NCBI GenBank assembly: GCA_963576565.1
Contig: CAUYVT010000079.1
Location: forward strand, 38,907 to 102,906
Direction: 5' to 3'
From: Aspidapion aeneum
Taxonomy: Eukaryota; Arthropoda; Insecta; Coleoptera; Brentidae
DNA length: 64,000 nt
In this document: one piece after another, positions 10,671 to 20,887 of the stretch
Position numbering within the stretch: the stretch's first letter is position 1
Layout of the letters: each line of letters begins with the position of its first letter
Notes under the pieces: generated by a model
Told to the model about the DNA's origin: nothing
The model's input: only the letters and a program-made list of their open reading frames with translations
The model's database searches: none
Position numbers and translations under genes: made by a program

Positions 10671-13492
10671 CTGAGACACAGGAGCAGACGCTCTGCATTA
10701 ACTACTTAAATATGCAAAGTGTACGTAATAAATTTGACAAACTCCAGTGCTTTCTCAAGGCACATGTGAGTGATATTCTTGTTTTGACTGAGACATGGCT
10801 GTCAAGAGATGAAACCCATTATTTTGACTTAGATGGGTATCAAGCAATCCATGCCTGTAGGGACCAACAGGGAGGTGGGGTATCAATTTATGTAAAAAAC
10901 AATTTTAACTACAAAATACTAAAAACTGTAGATGGTAAGGAACCTTATAATTTAGTGCTAATATCTATCTTACATGTAAATCTTAACTTATGTGCGCTTT
11001 ACAGACCACCTAATTATCACTTTTCTGATTTTATTGAAACAATGCAAGATTTTTTAGCCTTTCAAAAACAAAAAACTTTAATAGTTGGAGATATGAATGT
11101 CGATATATTGGAAGATACTAAATACATTAAGGAAAAAAATGAATATCTAAACAGCATAAAATTATTCGGGTATGAAATACAAAATAAAACAAACCATTCA
11201 AATGCAACTCGTATAACGGAAGATTCAATTTCCTTGATTGATCATGTTATAGCTAACAAAAATGTAAAATGTAACGTAAAAGTTCTTAATTACAAAATAT
11301 CTGACCACAATCCGTTAACTGTCAATGTAAACCTAAGATTTTTTAAACCAACACCTAAACTCTACAGAGAGATAAATATTATGAATCCAGAAATATTTAA
11401 AAACAACTTTGAAACCTTGTGTTCTACTACCTTATTTCATTCTTTTGATGAATTAATAAAAAATGTAACTGAATGCAAACAAAAAGCAACTAAAAAAATA
11501 AAATTGCATCACCGACAAGGCAACAATTGGATAACTCTTGATATTTTAAATATGATAAAAGATCGTAACCAAATTTTCTCACAATTACTAAGAAAAAAAA
11601 GACAAAACATCCACGACAACAGACTAGAGCTCCAATACAGAATACTTAAAAACAAGGTAAACTCACAAATTCGCAGAGCCAAAACCCAATATTTTGCTAA
11701 TAATTGGAATAAGGCTGGCAATAATCCAAAAAAACAATGGAAAGTAATAAATTCTATAATACAAAAAAAAGAAAAAAACAATACAATTAACTCAATTGAG
11801 ATTGAGAGTGTGACCATAACGGAAAAGTCTGAAATTGCTTATCATTTTAACAAATATTTTGCCAACATAGGGCAGTCAATTGTAACCTCCATCAGTACTC
11901 AAAATATACAACAACAAAATACTCAATTTACAGAAATTGAAAACCCAAATACTATAAACTTAAACCTTACTAGCAACAACGAAATTATAGAAACCATTTT
12001 AAACTTAAAAAAAGATTCTGCAGCAGGCTACGACGGTATTAGCCCATCAGATATTATTTTAATAAAAGTAGCTTTAGCTCCAATTCTAACCAAACTAATA
12101 AATGATGTGTTTACATCCGGAACATTCCCCGAGATTTTAAAAATAGGAAAAATAACGCCCATATATAAAGCTGGAGATTTACAAAAAATCTCAAACTATA
12201 GACCAATTACAGTTGTCTGTGTGTTCTCAAAAATAATTGAAAGCATACTCAAAAAACAAATAAACTCATTTATAGAAAACACAATCGGATTTGACAAGTA
12301 CCAGTATGGTTTCATCAAAAACAGCAACACCCTCAGTGCTACTACAGATTTTTTAAACCATGTATCAAGTGAACTAGACAAAAAAAAATATGTTATTGCT
12401 GTCTTCATAGACCTTCAGAAGGCATTTGATGTGGTGGATCATAGAGTACTTTTGAGTAAGCTATTCAAAATGGGAATACAAGACAAATTACACTCAATAC
12501 TAACTTCCTACTTAAAAGACAGACCTCAGTATGTGTCAATCGATGGTGCTGATAGTGACAGAATCCTAAGCAATTGTGGAGTACCCCAGGGGTCCGTTTT
12601 GGGGCCTCAGTTGTATTCACTATTGGTACTGTCATTGAGCCAGGCTGGACTAGAAGGACTTTACTATACCTTCGCAGACGACAAGGCCGATGTATACAGC
12701 GACACAGACCCCAAAACTCTTGAAAATAATGTAAACAAAAACCTTACACTGTACTCAAACTGGTTAAACCAAAATAAATTAAAAATAAATGTTGAAAAAA
12801 CAGTGTTTATGGTATTTAAACAAAAAAACATGCCAGATTATGAATTTAATTTAAAAATTAATGACACTAATATAGAACGAACAAGTACAAATAAATACTT
12901 AGGACTTATCATAGACGACAAACTAAACTGGGAATCTCAAATTGAAAAAATCACTAAAAAAATAGTGCCCATGCTAGGTGCACTACACAGGTGCTCCCCT
13001 TTCCTTAATGAGGTTAATCGAAAACTTATTTATAATGCATATATCGTTAGTAATTTTACTTATTTGATTAACATCTGGGGAACATGTGGAAGCATACAGT
13101 TTAAAAAACTACAAAGATTACAAAATAAAAGCCTAAAAATCCTTTATCGGAAAGATTATCGAACCTCAACTGAAACTCTTTACATTGAAACCCAAGCTAA
13201 ACCATTAAAATATCTACTAGAATTATCCCAATGTAAACAGATTTACAAAATTTTAAATAGCACCCTTAAATGCAATACAGATTTTACCCAAAATTTCGAA
13301 CACTACAATTACAATACAAGAGCCAGAAATAATATACACATGACTTCACTACGCACTAACAAAGCATTAAACAATCCTTTAACTCAAGCAATTAAAATTT
13401 ACAATGCCATACCTGAACATATTAAAAACCAAAATTTCTCTAAATTTGTAAAGGAATTAAAACAATACTTAGAATCTAAATTTAACTCCTAG
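10670..13492 (+). CDS. LINE ORF2: AP endonuclease plus reverse transcriptase
   Basis: 926 residues count from the ATG at 10712, but the frame is open further upstream. The conserved Asn of endonuclease motif I (INYLN before MQSVRNKFDKL) lies just upstream of that ATG. Endonuclease motifs follow: LTETWLS with catalytic Glu, YRPPN, VGDMNVDIL, and LIDHV...SDHNPL with the terminal Asp-His. RT motifs are ISNYRPITVV, QYGFIK, FIDLQKAFDVVDH, GVPQGSVLGPQ and FADDKADV, with the thumb KYLGLIIDDKLNW. All catalytic residues seem present and there are no internal stops. It nicks the target and reverse-transcribes element RNA. The true start is probably a frameshift from ORF1 or reinitiation. Confidence 0.92.
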   Translation, partial: TETQEQTLCINYLNMQSVRNKFDKLQCFLKAHVSDILVLTETWLSRDETHYFDLDGYQAIHACRDQQGGGVSIYVKNNFNYKILKTVDGKEPYNLVLISILHVNLNLCALYRPPNYHFSDFIETMQDFLAFQKQKTLIVGDMNVDILEDTKYIKEKNEYLNSIKLFGYEIQNKTNHSNATRITEDSISLIDHVIANKNVKCNVKVLNYKISDHNPLTVNVNLRFFKPTPKLYREINIMNPEIFKNNFETLCSTTLFHSFDELIKNVTECKQKATKKIKLHHRQGNNWITLDILNMIKDRNQIFSQLLRKKRQNIHDNRLELQYRILKNKVNSQIRRAKTQYFANNWNKAGNNPKKQWKVINSIIQKKEKNNTINSIEIESVTITEKSEIAYHFNKYFANIGQSIVTSISTQNIQQQNTQFTEIENPNTINLNLTSNNEIIETILNLKKDSAAGYDGISPSDIILIKVALAPILTKLINDVFTSGTFPEILKIGKITPIYKAGDLQKISNYRPITVVCVFSKIIESILKKQINSFIENTIGFDKYQYGFIKNSNTLSATTDFLNHVSSELDKKKYVIAVFIDLQKAFDVVDHRVLLSKLFKMGIQDKLHSILTSYLKDRPQYVSIDGADSDRILSNCGVPQGSVLGPQLYSLLVLSLSQAGLEGLYYTFADDKADVYSDTDPKTLENNVNKNLTLYSNWLNQNKLKINVEKTVFMVFKQKNMPDYEFNLKINDTNIERTSTNKYLGLIIDDKLNWESQIEKITKKIVPMLGALHRCSPFLNEVNRKLIYNAYIVSNFTYLINIWGTCGSIQFKKLQRLQNKSLKILYRKDYRTSTETLYIETQAKPLKYLLELSQCKQIYKILNSTLKCNTDFTQNFEHYNYNTRARNNIHMTSLRTNKALNNPLTQAIKIYNAIPEHIKNQNFSKFVKELKQYLESKFNS

Positions 13493-13832
13493 TAATTCAT
13501 ATATTAAACATTAAACCTCAACAGATAGATACTTGATAAAAATACATTCTAAATTACGTAAGTATTTAAAAAAAAACTTGTGCTATCCTAAATGGCTAGT
13601 CCCAAAACCAGCAACCCTGCTGATCCGGGGCATAACTACAGTTATTAAATATATAAAAGTATTTTCGTATTTTCATGTTAAGTAGATACCACTGTAATTT
13701 GTTTTTGTAAGTAAGTGAAATTATATTTTTGTAAGTTTCTACTTTTTATGTCTTAAATGTACCATTTTAGAATAAGTAAGACTATGTAACTGATAGTTAT
13801 ATTTTAATAAAAAAAAAAAAAATAATAATATA
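13493..13832 (+). other. LINE 3' UTR, poly(A) and right flank
   Basis: AT-rich 3' UTR after the ORF2 stop, with TTTTAATAAAA followed by a run of A from about 13808. The segment 13821-13832 (AATAATAATATA) resembles the left flank and continues into the inverted Penelope arm. Confidence 0.7.
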
Positions 13833-13955
13833 AACAAAACCCAGATATCCGAAACAGGTACAAAGCGACATCTAACATAAAATAAATAATGTAATAAATG
13901 AACAGAAACAATTTAAAATTGACCAAATCAATAAATAAAAGCAGACAAAGAAATC

Positions 13956-14498
13956 TTATTTGAAATTGTTTAAAACTTTAGCTACCTCTTTGAAGTGGGC
14001 GTTAGTAGTGGTTTCATTTAAACTAACTGACGATTGTTCAATTTCGAGTTTAGCAATCTCAAAATTTTCCAAAAAATTCAATTTTCTGCCTTTTTGGGTA
14101 TCATGTAACATTCTAAAATTATTCTCCATATTAAAAGAATGTCCCGTTTCCCTCAAATGCATGCCAAAAGCGGATCTTTTATCGTTTGGGGACTTCGGAG
14201 AGTTCAAATGTTCACGTACCCTAACCTTAAAACTACGGCCCGTTTGTCCCACATATTTAGCGGGGCAGTTATCGCAAGAGAGTAAATAGACTCTGTTTTT
14301 TTCTATGGTTGGAGTTGGGTCTTTTATTCTCGAAAAAAGGCTTTTAATATTTAAAAAAGATTTGTAAGCAATCTTAATATTGCAATTTAAAGAATTTAAA
14401 ACATTTCCCACTTTCAAAGAGATGCTGCCCAGATACGTTAATTTTACATATTTAGGTGGTTGGTATGGAGGAATGGAAATATCCAATGGATCAGTCAA
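13956..14498 (-). pseudogene. Penelope-like GIY-YIG endonuclease, inverted partial copy
   Basis: This minus-strand frame duplicates the last 180 residues of the full copy at 15157-17586 with only a few changes (for example NRVYLL in place of SGVYLL, PKSP for QNSP). It shows the GIY-YIG endonuclease: VYLLSCDNC, KYVGQTGRSF, VREHL and a conserved HLRETGHSF segment. Similarity to the full copy extends to about 14731 with a frame break near 14600. The reverse transcriptase upstream is absent, so this is a 3' fragment in inverted orientation. Confidence 0.88.
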
Positions 14499-14909
14499 TA
14501 GATTTTTTAGTAAAGAATTATACTTTTTCTTAAGTCTATTTATTAAAGAAATTTGATAGCCATTATTAATTGCAATCTGAAAAATAATGTTTTTTCCTTT
14601 TCAAATTGTAAAGGAAGTAATGGAATGGTAAAAAGGCGATGAATTAAAGCGTTAAATGAAGCTATTTTGTGTGAAAAGAAGTGATTTGAATCTGGCGGAA
14701 TAACATGATCTGTTTGAGTAGGTTTTGAAGTCCTTGAATCATTGATAAAGGAGAAGAAACGAAAAGTCCTGCTTACTTCACAAATATTTTATTACGTGTT
14801 TATGTCCGTTTGACTGTATGTTGTTTTAGACTGTTTTAAATGTTTTTTAATTTTTTATTTTTGTGTGTTCCAGTTTTTCATTTGTTTCAAAGATGATTCT
14901 TAACTGTCT

Positions 14910-14978
14910 GTAAGAATTTTTTAGCATATTTTATTTTAAATATTATAATTTAATTATATCTTTTCATTATTCTTACAG
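14910..14978 (+). other. Intron-like segment in Penelope 5' repeat
   Basis: CTGTCT is followed by GTAAGAATT at 14910 and the segment ends TTCTTACAG at 14978, 69 bp in all. The same segment recurs at 17900-17968 with the donor GTAAGTATT. Penelope elements are known to keep short spliceosomal introns in their 5' region, so this is a likely retained intron. The inverted copy near 9490 has a larger, non-splice-like deletion here. Confidence 0.6.
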
Positions 14979-14985
14979 ACCAGAC

Positions 14986-15024
14986 CACTTGATAATGGTT
15001 TTTTAAAAACCGAAACGCGTCGTG
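14986..15024 (+). ncRNA. Hammerhead-like motif, copy 2
   Basis: The elements in order are CAC, TTGATAA, stem II GGTTTTTT/AAAAACC, GAAA (15012-15015), CGCG, TC and GTG. It lies in the 5' repeat, just after the intron-like segment and about 50 nt before the start of the coding unit. It is identical in the core to copies 1 and 3. Self-cleavage would define RNA 5' ends, as proposed for other Penelope elements. The non-consensus core lowers confidence. Confidence 0.55.
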
Positions 15025-15156
15025 ATTAGACAATAAAATATTTGTGAAGTAAGCAGGACTTTTCGTTTCTTCTCCTTTAACAATGGGGTTCAAGGACTTC
15101 ACCCTGGAGAAATCTACAATTCATTAAAATCTTCCAGTCCGGAAAATCTCCTCCAG

Positions 15157-17586
15157 ATGTATAAGAATTTATCTTTCAAGCAGGTCAAAATCGAGGGACA
15201 TATTTGGTTTAATTTGAGATGCATAAAAAAGAATGTTATCCCAAATTATATTCAACATAAATTTAAGGACAATACATCTCTCCCTTATAGGACACACCAC
15301 AATGTGGAAAATATTAAAAAGTCATCAATTAAGGAGGAGAACAAAATTTGGTTTTCAAAAAAGGCTTTAATTATACTTAAGCTTAATTTTATTTTTTACT
15401 TATTAAGTCAGCATTTTTCACCGTTGGAAGTTAACAGGTTTCATTCAGATTTAAAACAGAAAACTGGTTATTCAAAGAAACAACACTTGATAAAATTAAA
15501 CAAAAAATTGCATAGATTGGTTGAGGAAAAAAGAAAACTTATTTTAGATCAAAACAGAAAATATTCTGATCATGTTTTTCATCCAAAAATTTTAGATTTA
15601 TCTAGTTGCCAGTTTTCCCAGGCAGAATTATTATTTTTAGAAAAAGGTTTAAAATTTAGTCCGAATCTAGGTTATGATCAAAAAGGAATAGCTTATTTAT
15701 TAGCTGATATTGAGGTGGCTTTATTGGGGACAGGATGTGATGTTGTAGATGCAGTTAAAGGTGATTGTTTACATTTGATAGGAAAACAAAGCAAGAAAAA
15801 ACATTATTCTAAGAATATTTTAAAAGATAAGAAATTGCTTGGGTCTATTAGATGTAAAATAAAACAATTTAGTTTAGTGTTAGGTAAAGCAGATAAGCGT
15901 AATTGTTTAGTTATTTTAGACAAAACTTTATATTTTGAGAAAGTCGAAGAATTCATTAATAGTAATTCAATGTTTTTAGAATTAAAAAAAGACCCTAATT
16001 CTTTATATGTCACGGAATTAGAAAGATGAATAAATCAAAACCAAGATGTTTTCACGGATCTAATGGTGAATAAACCATATATTCCCATGAACTGTAAAAC
16101 TCCTTTATTATATGGTATGGTTAAGATTCATGAAAACAATATGCCTATTAGACCCGTTGTAAGCTTTGTTCAGTCAGCAGCCTATCATTTAGCTGATTGG
16201 TTGGATAATGTTTTTAAGGACATCTTGGACTTTTCTAATAAATATAGTATTAAAAACACAATAGAATTAACAAAAAAACTTGAATGTCTCAAATTGCCCG
16301 ACAATTGCATTTTGGTATCTTTTGACATAGTTAATTTATTTCCCAGCATACCTAGACAGGATGTAATTAAAATTATTGAAGATCTTTTAAATCAAAATTT
16401 ATCTTTAAGCAAAAAAGTTAAAAAAGGTTTATTACTCTTGTTAAAGAAATGTTTAAGTTTAGATTTTTCCCAATTTAATAATAAATTTTTTCGTATGTTG
16501 GATGGATTGCCAATGGGTTCCGGCGGCCTTTCGCCTTTTCTTGCTGAAATTTTTATGTCTGATTTTGAATCTAGGCTATTTTCTTCTAATAGTTCTTTTT
16601 TAGATAATATATTTTTTTGGACCAGATACGTGGACGATACTTTTGTTGTGTGGAATGGCTCAAAGACAGAACTTAATAATTTTTTAACTTTTTTAAATTC
16701 ATTAAACAACAAAATTCAATTTACCATGGAACTGGAAGAGAATGACACCTTAAATTTCTTAGATTTGATTATAAAAAGACATAACTCCAATTTACAATTT
16801 TCCATTTATAGAAAGCCTACTCAAACAGATCATGTTATTCCGCCAGATTCCAATCACTTCTTTTCACACAAAATAGCTTCATTTAACGCTTTAATTCATC
16901 GCCTTTTTACCATTCCATTACTTCCTTTACAATTTGAAAAGGAGAAAAACATTATTTTTCAGATTGCAATTAATAATGGCTATCAAATTTCTTTAATAAA
17001 TAGACTTATTAAGAAAAAGTATAATTCTTTACTAAAAAATCTATTGACTGATCCATTGGATATTTCCATTCCTCCATACCAACCACCTAAATATGTAAAA
17101 TTAACGTATCTGGGCAGCATCTCTTTGAAAGTGGGAAATGTTTTAAATTCTTTAAATTGCAATATTAAGATTGCTTACAAATCTTTTTTAAATATTAAAA
17201 GCCTTTTTTCGAGAATAAAAGACCCAACTCCAACCATAGAAAAAAGCGGAGTCTATTTACTCTCTTGCGATAACTGCCCCGCTAAATATGTGGGACAAAC
17301 GGGCCGTAGTTTTAAGGTTAGGGTACGTGAACATTTGAACTCTCAGAATTCCCCAAACGATAAAAGATCCGCTTTTGGCATGCATTTAAGGGAAACGGGA
17401 CATTCTTTTAATATGGAGAATAATTTTAGAATGTTACATGATACCCAAAAAGGCAGAAAATTTAATTTTTTGGAAAATTTTGAGATTGCTAAACTCGAAA
17501 TTGAACAATCGTCAGTTAGTTTAAATGAAACCACTACTAACGCCCACTTCAAAGAGGTAGCTAAAGTTTTAAACAATTTCAAATAA
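15157..17586 (+). pseudogene. Penelope-like reverse transcriptase with GIY-YIG endonuclease
   Basis: About 809 residues in a single frame, broken by one in-frame TGA at 16027-16029; the frame is also open upstream to about 15070. The N-terminal third (basic, KLHRLVEEKRKLI, then YLLADIEVALL) is the Penelope N-terminal region. RT motifs are YGMVKIHENNMPIRPVVS, SFDIVNLFPSIP with the first Asp, GLPMGSGGLSPFLAEIFM, and TRYVDDTFVVW with the catalytic pair. At the C terminus the GIY-YIG endonuclease shows GVYLLSC, CPAKYVGQTGR and VREHL. This RT is related to telomerase and primes at a nick. One point reversion would reopen the frame, so the copy is young. Confidence 0.92.
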
Positions 17587-17714
17587 GATTTCTTTGTCTG
17601 CTTTTATTTATTGATTTGGTCAATTTTAAATTGTTTCTGTTCATTTATTACATTATTTATTTTATGTTAGATGTCGCTTTGTACCGGTTTCGGATATCTG
17701 GGTTTGGTTTACAT

Positions 17715-18112
17715 TATTTATTATTTTAACCTATATCTTCTTTGTCAATTAATTGTATTTTATAAAAATTACGTGTTTATGTCCGCTTGACTGATTTTTA
17801 ATCTGTATGTTGTTTTAGACTGTTTTAAAGTTTTTTTTAATTTTTTATTTTTGTGTGTTCCAGTTATTAATTTGTTTCAAAGATGATTCTTAACTGTCTG
17901 TAAGTATTTTTTAGCATATTTTATTTTAAATATTATAATTTAATTATATTTTTTCATTATTCTTACAGACCAGACCACTTGATAATGGTTTTTTAAAAAC
18001 CGAAACGCGTCGTGATTGGACAATAAAATATTTGTGAAGAAAGCAGGACTTTTCGTTTCTTCTCCTTTAACAATGGTTCAAGGACTTCAACCTGGAGAAA
18101 TCTACAATTCAT
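17715..18112 (+). repeat. 3' repeat of the Penelope-like element
   Basis: This repeats the 5' segment 14793-15130 (ACGTGTTTATGTCC... through ...GTTCAAGGACTT and GGAGAAATCTAC). It includes a second 69-bp intron-like segment (17900-17968) and a third hammerhead-like motif (17976-18014). Its inverted equivalent is at 9379-9640. It ends at the target duplication TAATTTCTTAAT (18113-18124). Confidence 0.85.
17976..18014 (+). ncRNA. Hammerhead-like motif, copy 3
   Basis: Same layout and core as the copies at 9440 and 14986 (TTGATAA, GGTTTTTT/AAAAACC stem, GAAA, CGCG, TC, GTG). It sits in the 3' repeat. The core is conserved in three copies although the surrounding sequence has drifted (for example GATTGG for GATTAG just downstream). 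Confidence 0.55.
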
Positions 18113-19193
18113 TAATTTCTTAATGTCTCAGGATTGTACTGTACAGTTTGCTCAGGAATCGTAGACGGTAAAAGGTTGGTAGCATTTGATATAGTGGGAT
18201 ATTGTGGTACCGAAGCGTAGGAAAAGGTCGGGATCATGGGAATTTCATATGGCACAGGTGCGTGCAAAACTGGAAGATTGTATGCAATGGATGAAGTAGG
18301 TGGTACATATTGACCGACCTTATTACAAACGGATGTGGCGTAGGGATTATTCGGTAGGAAATGAGGCCTTGTTAGGTAAGAAATTGACGGGTAAGATGGT
18401 ACATATGGTACGGAAGTGGTCGGTACGGTGGAGTATTGAAAACTTGTGATTATCGGTATGACGTTTGCAAGGGTATAGTTTGGAATCGCACTGTTCGGTA
18501 TTATCGGCGGTGCTGGGTATGTAAATCCGCAGTTGTTGTCTTGTGAACTGGTATTTGGTACTAACTGGGTAATATTAGGTGCTTGGGAAACGGAGTTATT
18601 AGTATGGAGTACCACAGGAGGGGAGTTCAAATTCAATCGAAGGGGTCCTGATTAGGAGCAAATGTAAAAGCAGAGTTTGAAACGGAGGTGATACTTGATG
18701 TCGGAATCTGTACAATATTTGTAAAAGAATGAATGTAACTAGTTCTATATGTTTGATAAGACGAGGTTATGGGCAAAACTAAGGTATTGACAGGGCAAGT
18801 AACGGAAGTTTGTTGTGAATTTGCACTGGTTATAATGGTATTGGACGCCATGGACTCAATTGGGTTACTGGTAACTACAGGGAGTTCGTGTACAGTCGGT
18901 GTCAACCTCGGGGATTTTCGTTCTTCAAGAAGATATTCTCTGAGTCTCTTTCTCTTAATTTCCATGTTTCCGTCAATGGACAAGCCAAAACGCATAAGAA
19001 TTTTGTCCATTTCACTTTTCTTAAGATAATTAACCCAAGCCGATATCGGCAAAACCTCCAGTTGGGTTCCAACCTCTACGGAATTTTTAGGCATTGTATC
19101 GCCGGTTTGTTTTGCCAGCAGGTTTCCAAATAAAGGCTCCATATTTAGATCAGAGTCCGAAACTGAACCGTTGTCACTTTCGTGTAAAGACAT
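18112..19193 (-). pseudogene. Gag, N-terminal part, of the gypsy-type element
   Basis: The frame starts with ATG at 19193 and runs to 18633. A one-base shift then joins it to the frame ending at the Penelope insertion (18112). Residues about 45-90 (AWVNYLKKSEMDKILMRFGL, then KRKRLREYL) resemble a SAP-like helix pair. The rest is rich in Ser, Thr, Pro, Asn and Tyr with recurring VPSYPS/IPTFSY patches, a low-complexity Gag N terminus. The reading frame resumes at 9366 after the insertion. The position downstream of the PBS and leader supports this start. Confidence 0.8.
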
Positions 19194-19334
19194 TTTTATT
19201 AATTTAGTATCTTTTATACCACTTTAAAGTCCTATTCTAAGCTTTTTAGTTAGTGTGTATTAAACACGTGTTTGCCTAAATAAAATCGGCTAAAGTCGCA
19301 AAATTTCGTGATTTATCTACTTTAGATGCAATCA

Positions 19335-20300
19335 AATAGGTTCGGATGAGTTCGGGCTTTATCGGTAGGTATCGTTTTCCGAATGGACTCGAAGAAAATA
19401 TGTGGCAGGATTCGACAATATTCGAGAGAGTTCGGGTTTTATCGGTAAAACTGTTCGGGTTTTATCCGTAACTATCGTTTTCCGAACGGACTCGAAGAAA
19501 AGACGTGGTAGGACTTGACAATATTCGAGAGACTTTGGGTTTTATCGGTGAAAGAATTCGGGTTTTATCGGTAACTATCGTTTTCCAAATGACTCGAAGA
19601 AAACACGTGGTAGGAATTGAAAATATTCGAGAGATTTTGGGTTTTATCGGTAAAAGAATTCGGGTTTTATCGGTAACTATCGTTTTCCGAATGACCTCGA
19701 AGAAAACACTTGGTAGGAATCGACAATATTCGAGAGATCTCGGGTTTTATTGGTAAAATAGTTTGAGTTTTATCGGTAACTATCGTTTTTCGAAGGGACT
19801 TGAAGAAAACACGCGGTAGCAATCGATAATGTTCGAGAGATTTCGGATTTTATCTATAAAAGAGTTCGGGTTTTATCGGTTAAACTGTTCGGGTGTTATC
19901 GGTAACTATTGTTTTCCGAATGAACTCGAAGAAAACACGTGTTAGGAATTAACAATATTCGAGAGATTTTGGGTTTTATCGGTAAAAGAATTCGGGTTTT
20001 ATCGGTAAAACTGTTCGGGTGTTATCGGTAACTATCGTTTTCCGAATGAACTCGAAGAAAACACGTGATAGGAATTGAAAATATTCGAGAGATTTTGGGT
20101 TTTATCGGTAAAAGAATTCGGGTTTTATCGGTAACTATCGTTTTACGAATGGACTCGAAAAAAATACGTGGAACCAATCGACAATGTTCGAGAGATTTCG
20201 GGTTTTATCGGTAACTATCGTTTTCCGAATGGACTCGAAGAAAAGACGTGGTAGGAATTGATAATATTCGAGGGATTTCGGGTTTTATCGGTTAATATTG
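19335..20300. repeat. Minisatellite of about 100 bp in the LTR element leader
   Basis: About nine units, each with TATCGTTTTCCGAATG, ACTCGAAGAAAACACGTGG, CAATATTCGAGAGATTT and TTCGGGTTTTATCGGTAA. The last word occurs more than once per unit in places. The array sits between the PBS and gag, where an LTR element's 5' leader and packaging signals should be. Short open frames inside it are by-products of the repeat. Confidence 0.9.
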
Positions 20301-20801
20301 CAATTTTGAGTCAAACTCCCTAAATGAAATGCCTAGAATCGAAAGATCTCTTAGTGTGAACTTCTAGTCAACTATTTAGCGCAGAACTTCTAGTCAACTA
20401 TTTAGCGCAAAGTTAAATTCCCTACTCTATAATTAAACAGCAAAGAAAATAGACCTGCTACTCGTTGTAAAAAAAATGCAATTCGTAATTCAACGCTATA
20501 CAATACTTAAAAATTACTTAGTTTTCAAAGAAAATGTCTGTATCGACTTCTAAACGATTGAACTTTTAAAATTTGTCAAAATCAGGGGTCGTAATCAGGG
20601 TAAATTCGGCTTTAATTAAAACTATACGCTCTATTATCCTAAAAAGGATTGAATAATTTTGGGTAATAGTGCGCACTCTTTAAATTTTCTTAATTAGGAT
20701 TTTCCTTACACTTAATAACGGTTTTTTCCTCTACAAAGTGTCAGATGAGTAATAGCCTGCCCTCAAGTGGTAAAAAAAAATAAACCCAACAAATTAAGAA
20801 A

Positions 20802-20817
20802 CACACGTTGGGCGCCA
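20802..20817 (-). other. Duplicated partial primer-binding site
   Basis: On the minus strand TGGCGCCCAACGTGTG lies about 65 bp inside the true PBS. It is preceded by AATT and by a fragment (GTAGGTCTCTTTACA read on the minus strand) resembling the LTR end. It looks like a tandem duplication of the LTR/PBS junction, with the last bases changed. Confidence 0.6.
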
Positions 20818-20865
20818 AATTTGTAAAGAGACCTACCTAGGTACCTTTTGGCTATTTTATTTACG

Positions 20866-20883
20866 GCCCCACGTTGGGCGCCA
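20866..20883 (-). other. Primer-binding site, tRNA-Lys(CTT)
   Basis: The minus strand reads TGGCGCCCAACGTGGGGC, an 18-nt exact complement of the 3' end (with CCA) of insect tRNA-Lys(CTT) as I recall it. It lies 4 nt inside the LTR. It would prime minus-strand DNA synthesis. Confidence 0.85.
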
Positions 20884-20887
20884 AATT

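Larger units (their letters stand above)
9641..13820 (+). mobile_element. LINE, nearly intact, two ORFs, poly(A) tail
   Basis: A complete non-LTR retrotransposon of about 4.2 kb sits inside the inverted Penelope arm, at a site equivalent to about 17720 in the plus copy. It has a 5' UTR (9641-9779), ORF1 with a PHD-type finger, ORF2 with AP-endonuclease and RT, a 3' UTR and a run of A (about 13808-13820). The flanks AATAATAAATAT and AATAATAATATA form an approximate target duplication in AT-rich DNA. The long open frames point to a recent insertion, the youngest event in this nest. Poly(A) tail and domain set fit the Jockey/CR1 group. Confidence 0.9.
9379..18112. mobile_element. Composite Penelope-like element (inverted partial plus full copy)
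   Basis: This insertion carries an inverted 3' fragment of a Penelope-like element (minus strand, 9379-9640 and 13833-14731, itself split by a LINE). A short inverted end piece (about 14732-14792) and an almost complete copy on the plus strand (about 14793-18112) follow. Repeats resembling Penelope pLTRs occur at both ends and in the middle and contain hammerhead-like motifs and a 69-bp intron-like segment. Partial copies inverted relative to a full one are a known habit of Penelope elements. The 12-bp target duplication shows it integrated as one unit or grew from one. Confidence 0.88.

Noticed and set aside
19505..19756. Open frame of 83 codons with internal repeats
   Set aside because: It is produced by the leader minisatellite of the LTR element and is antisense to the element.
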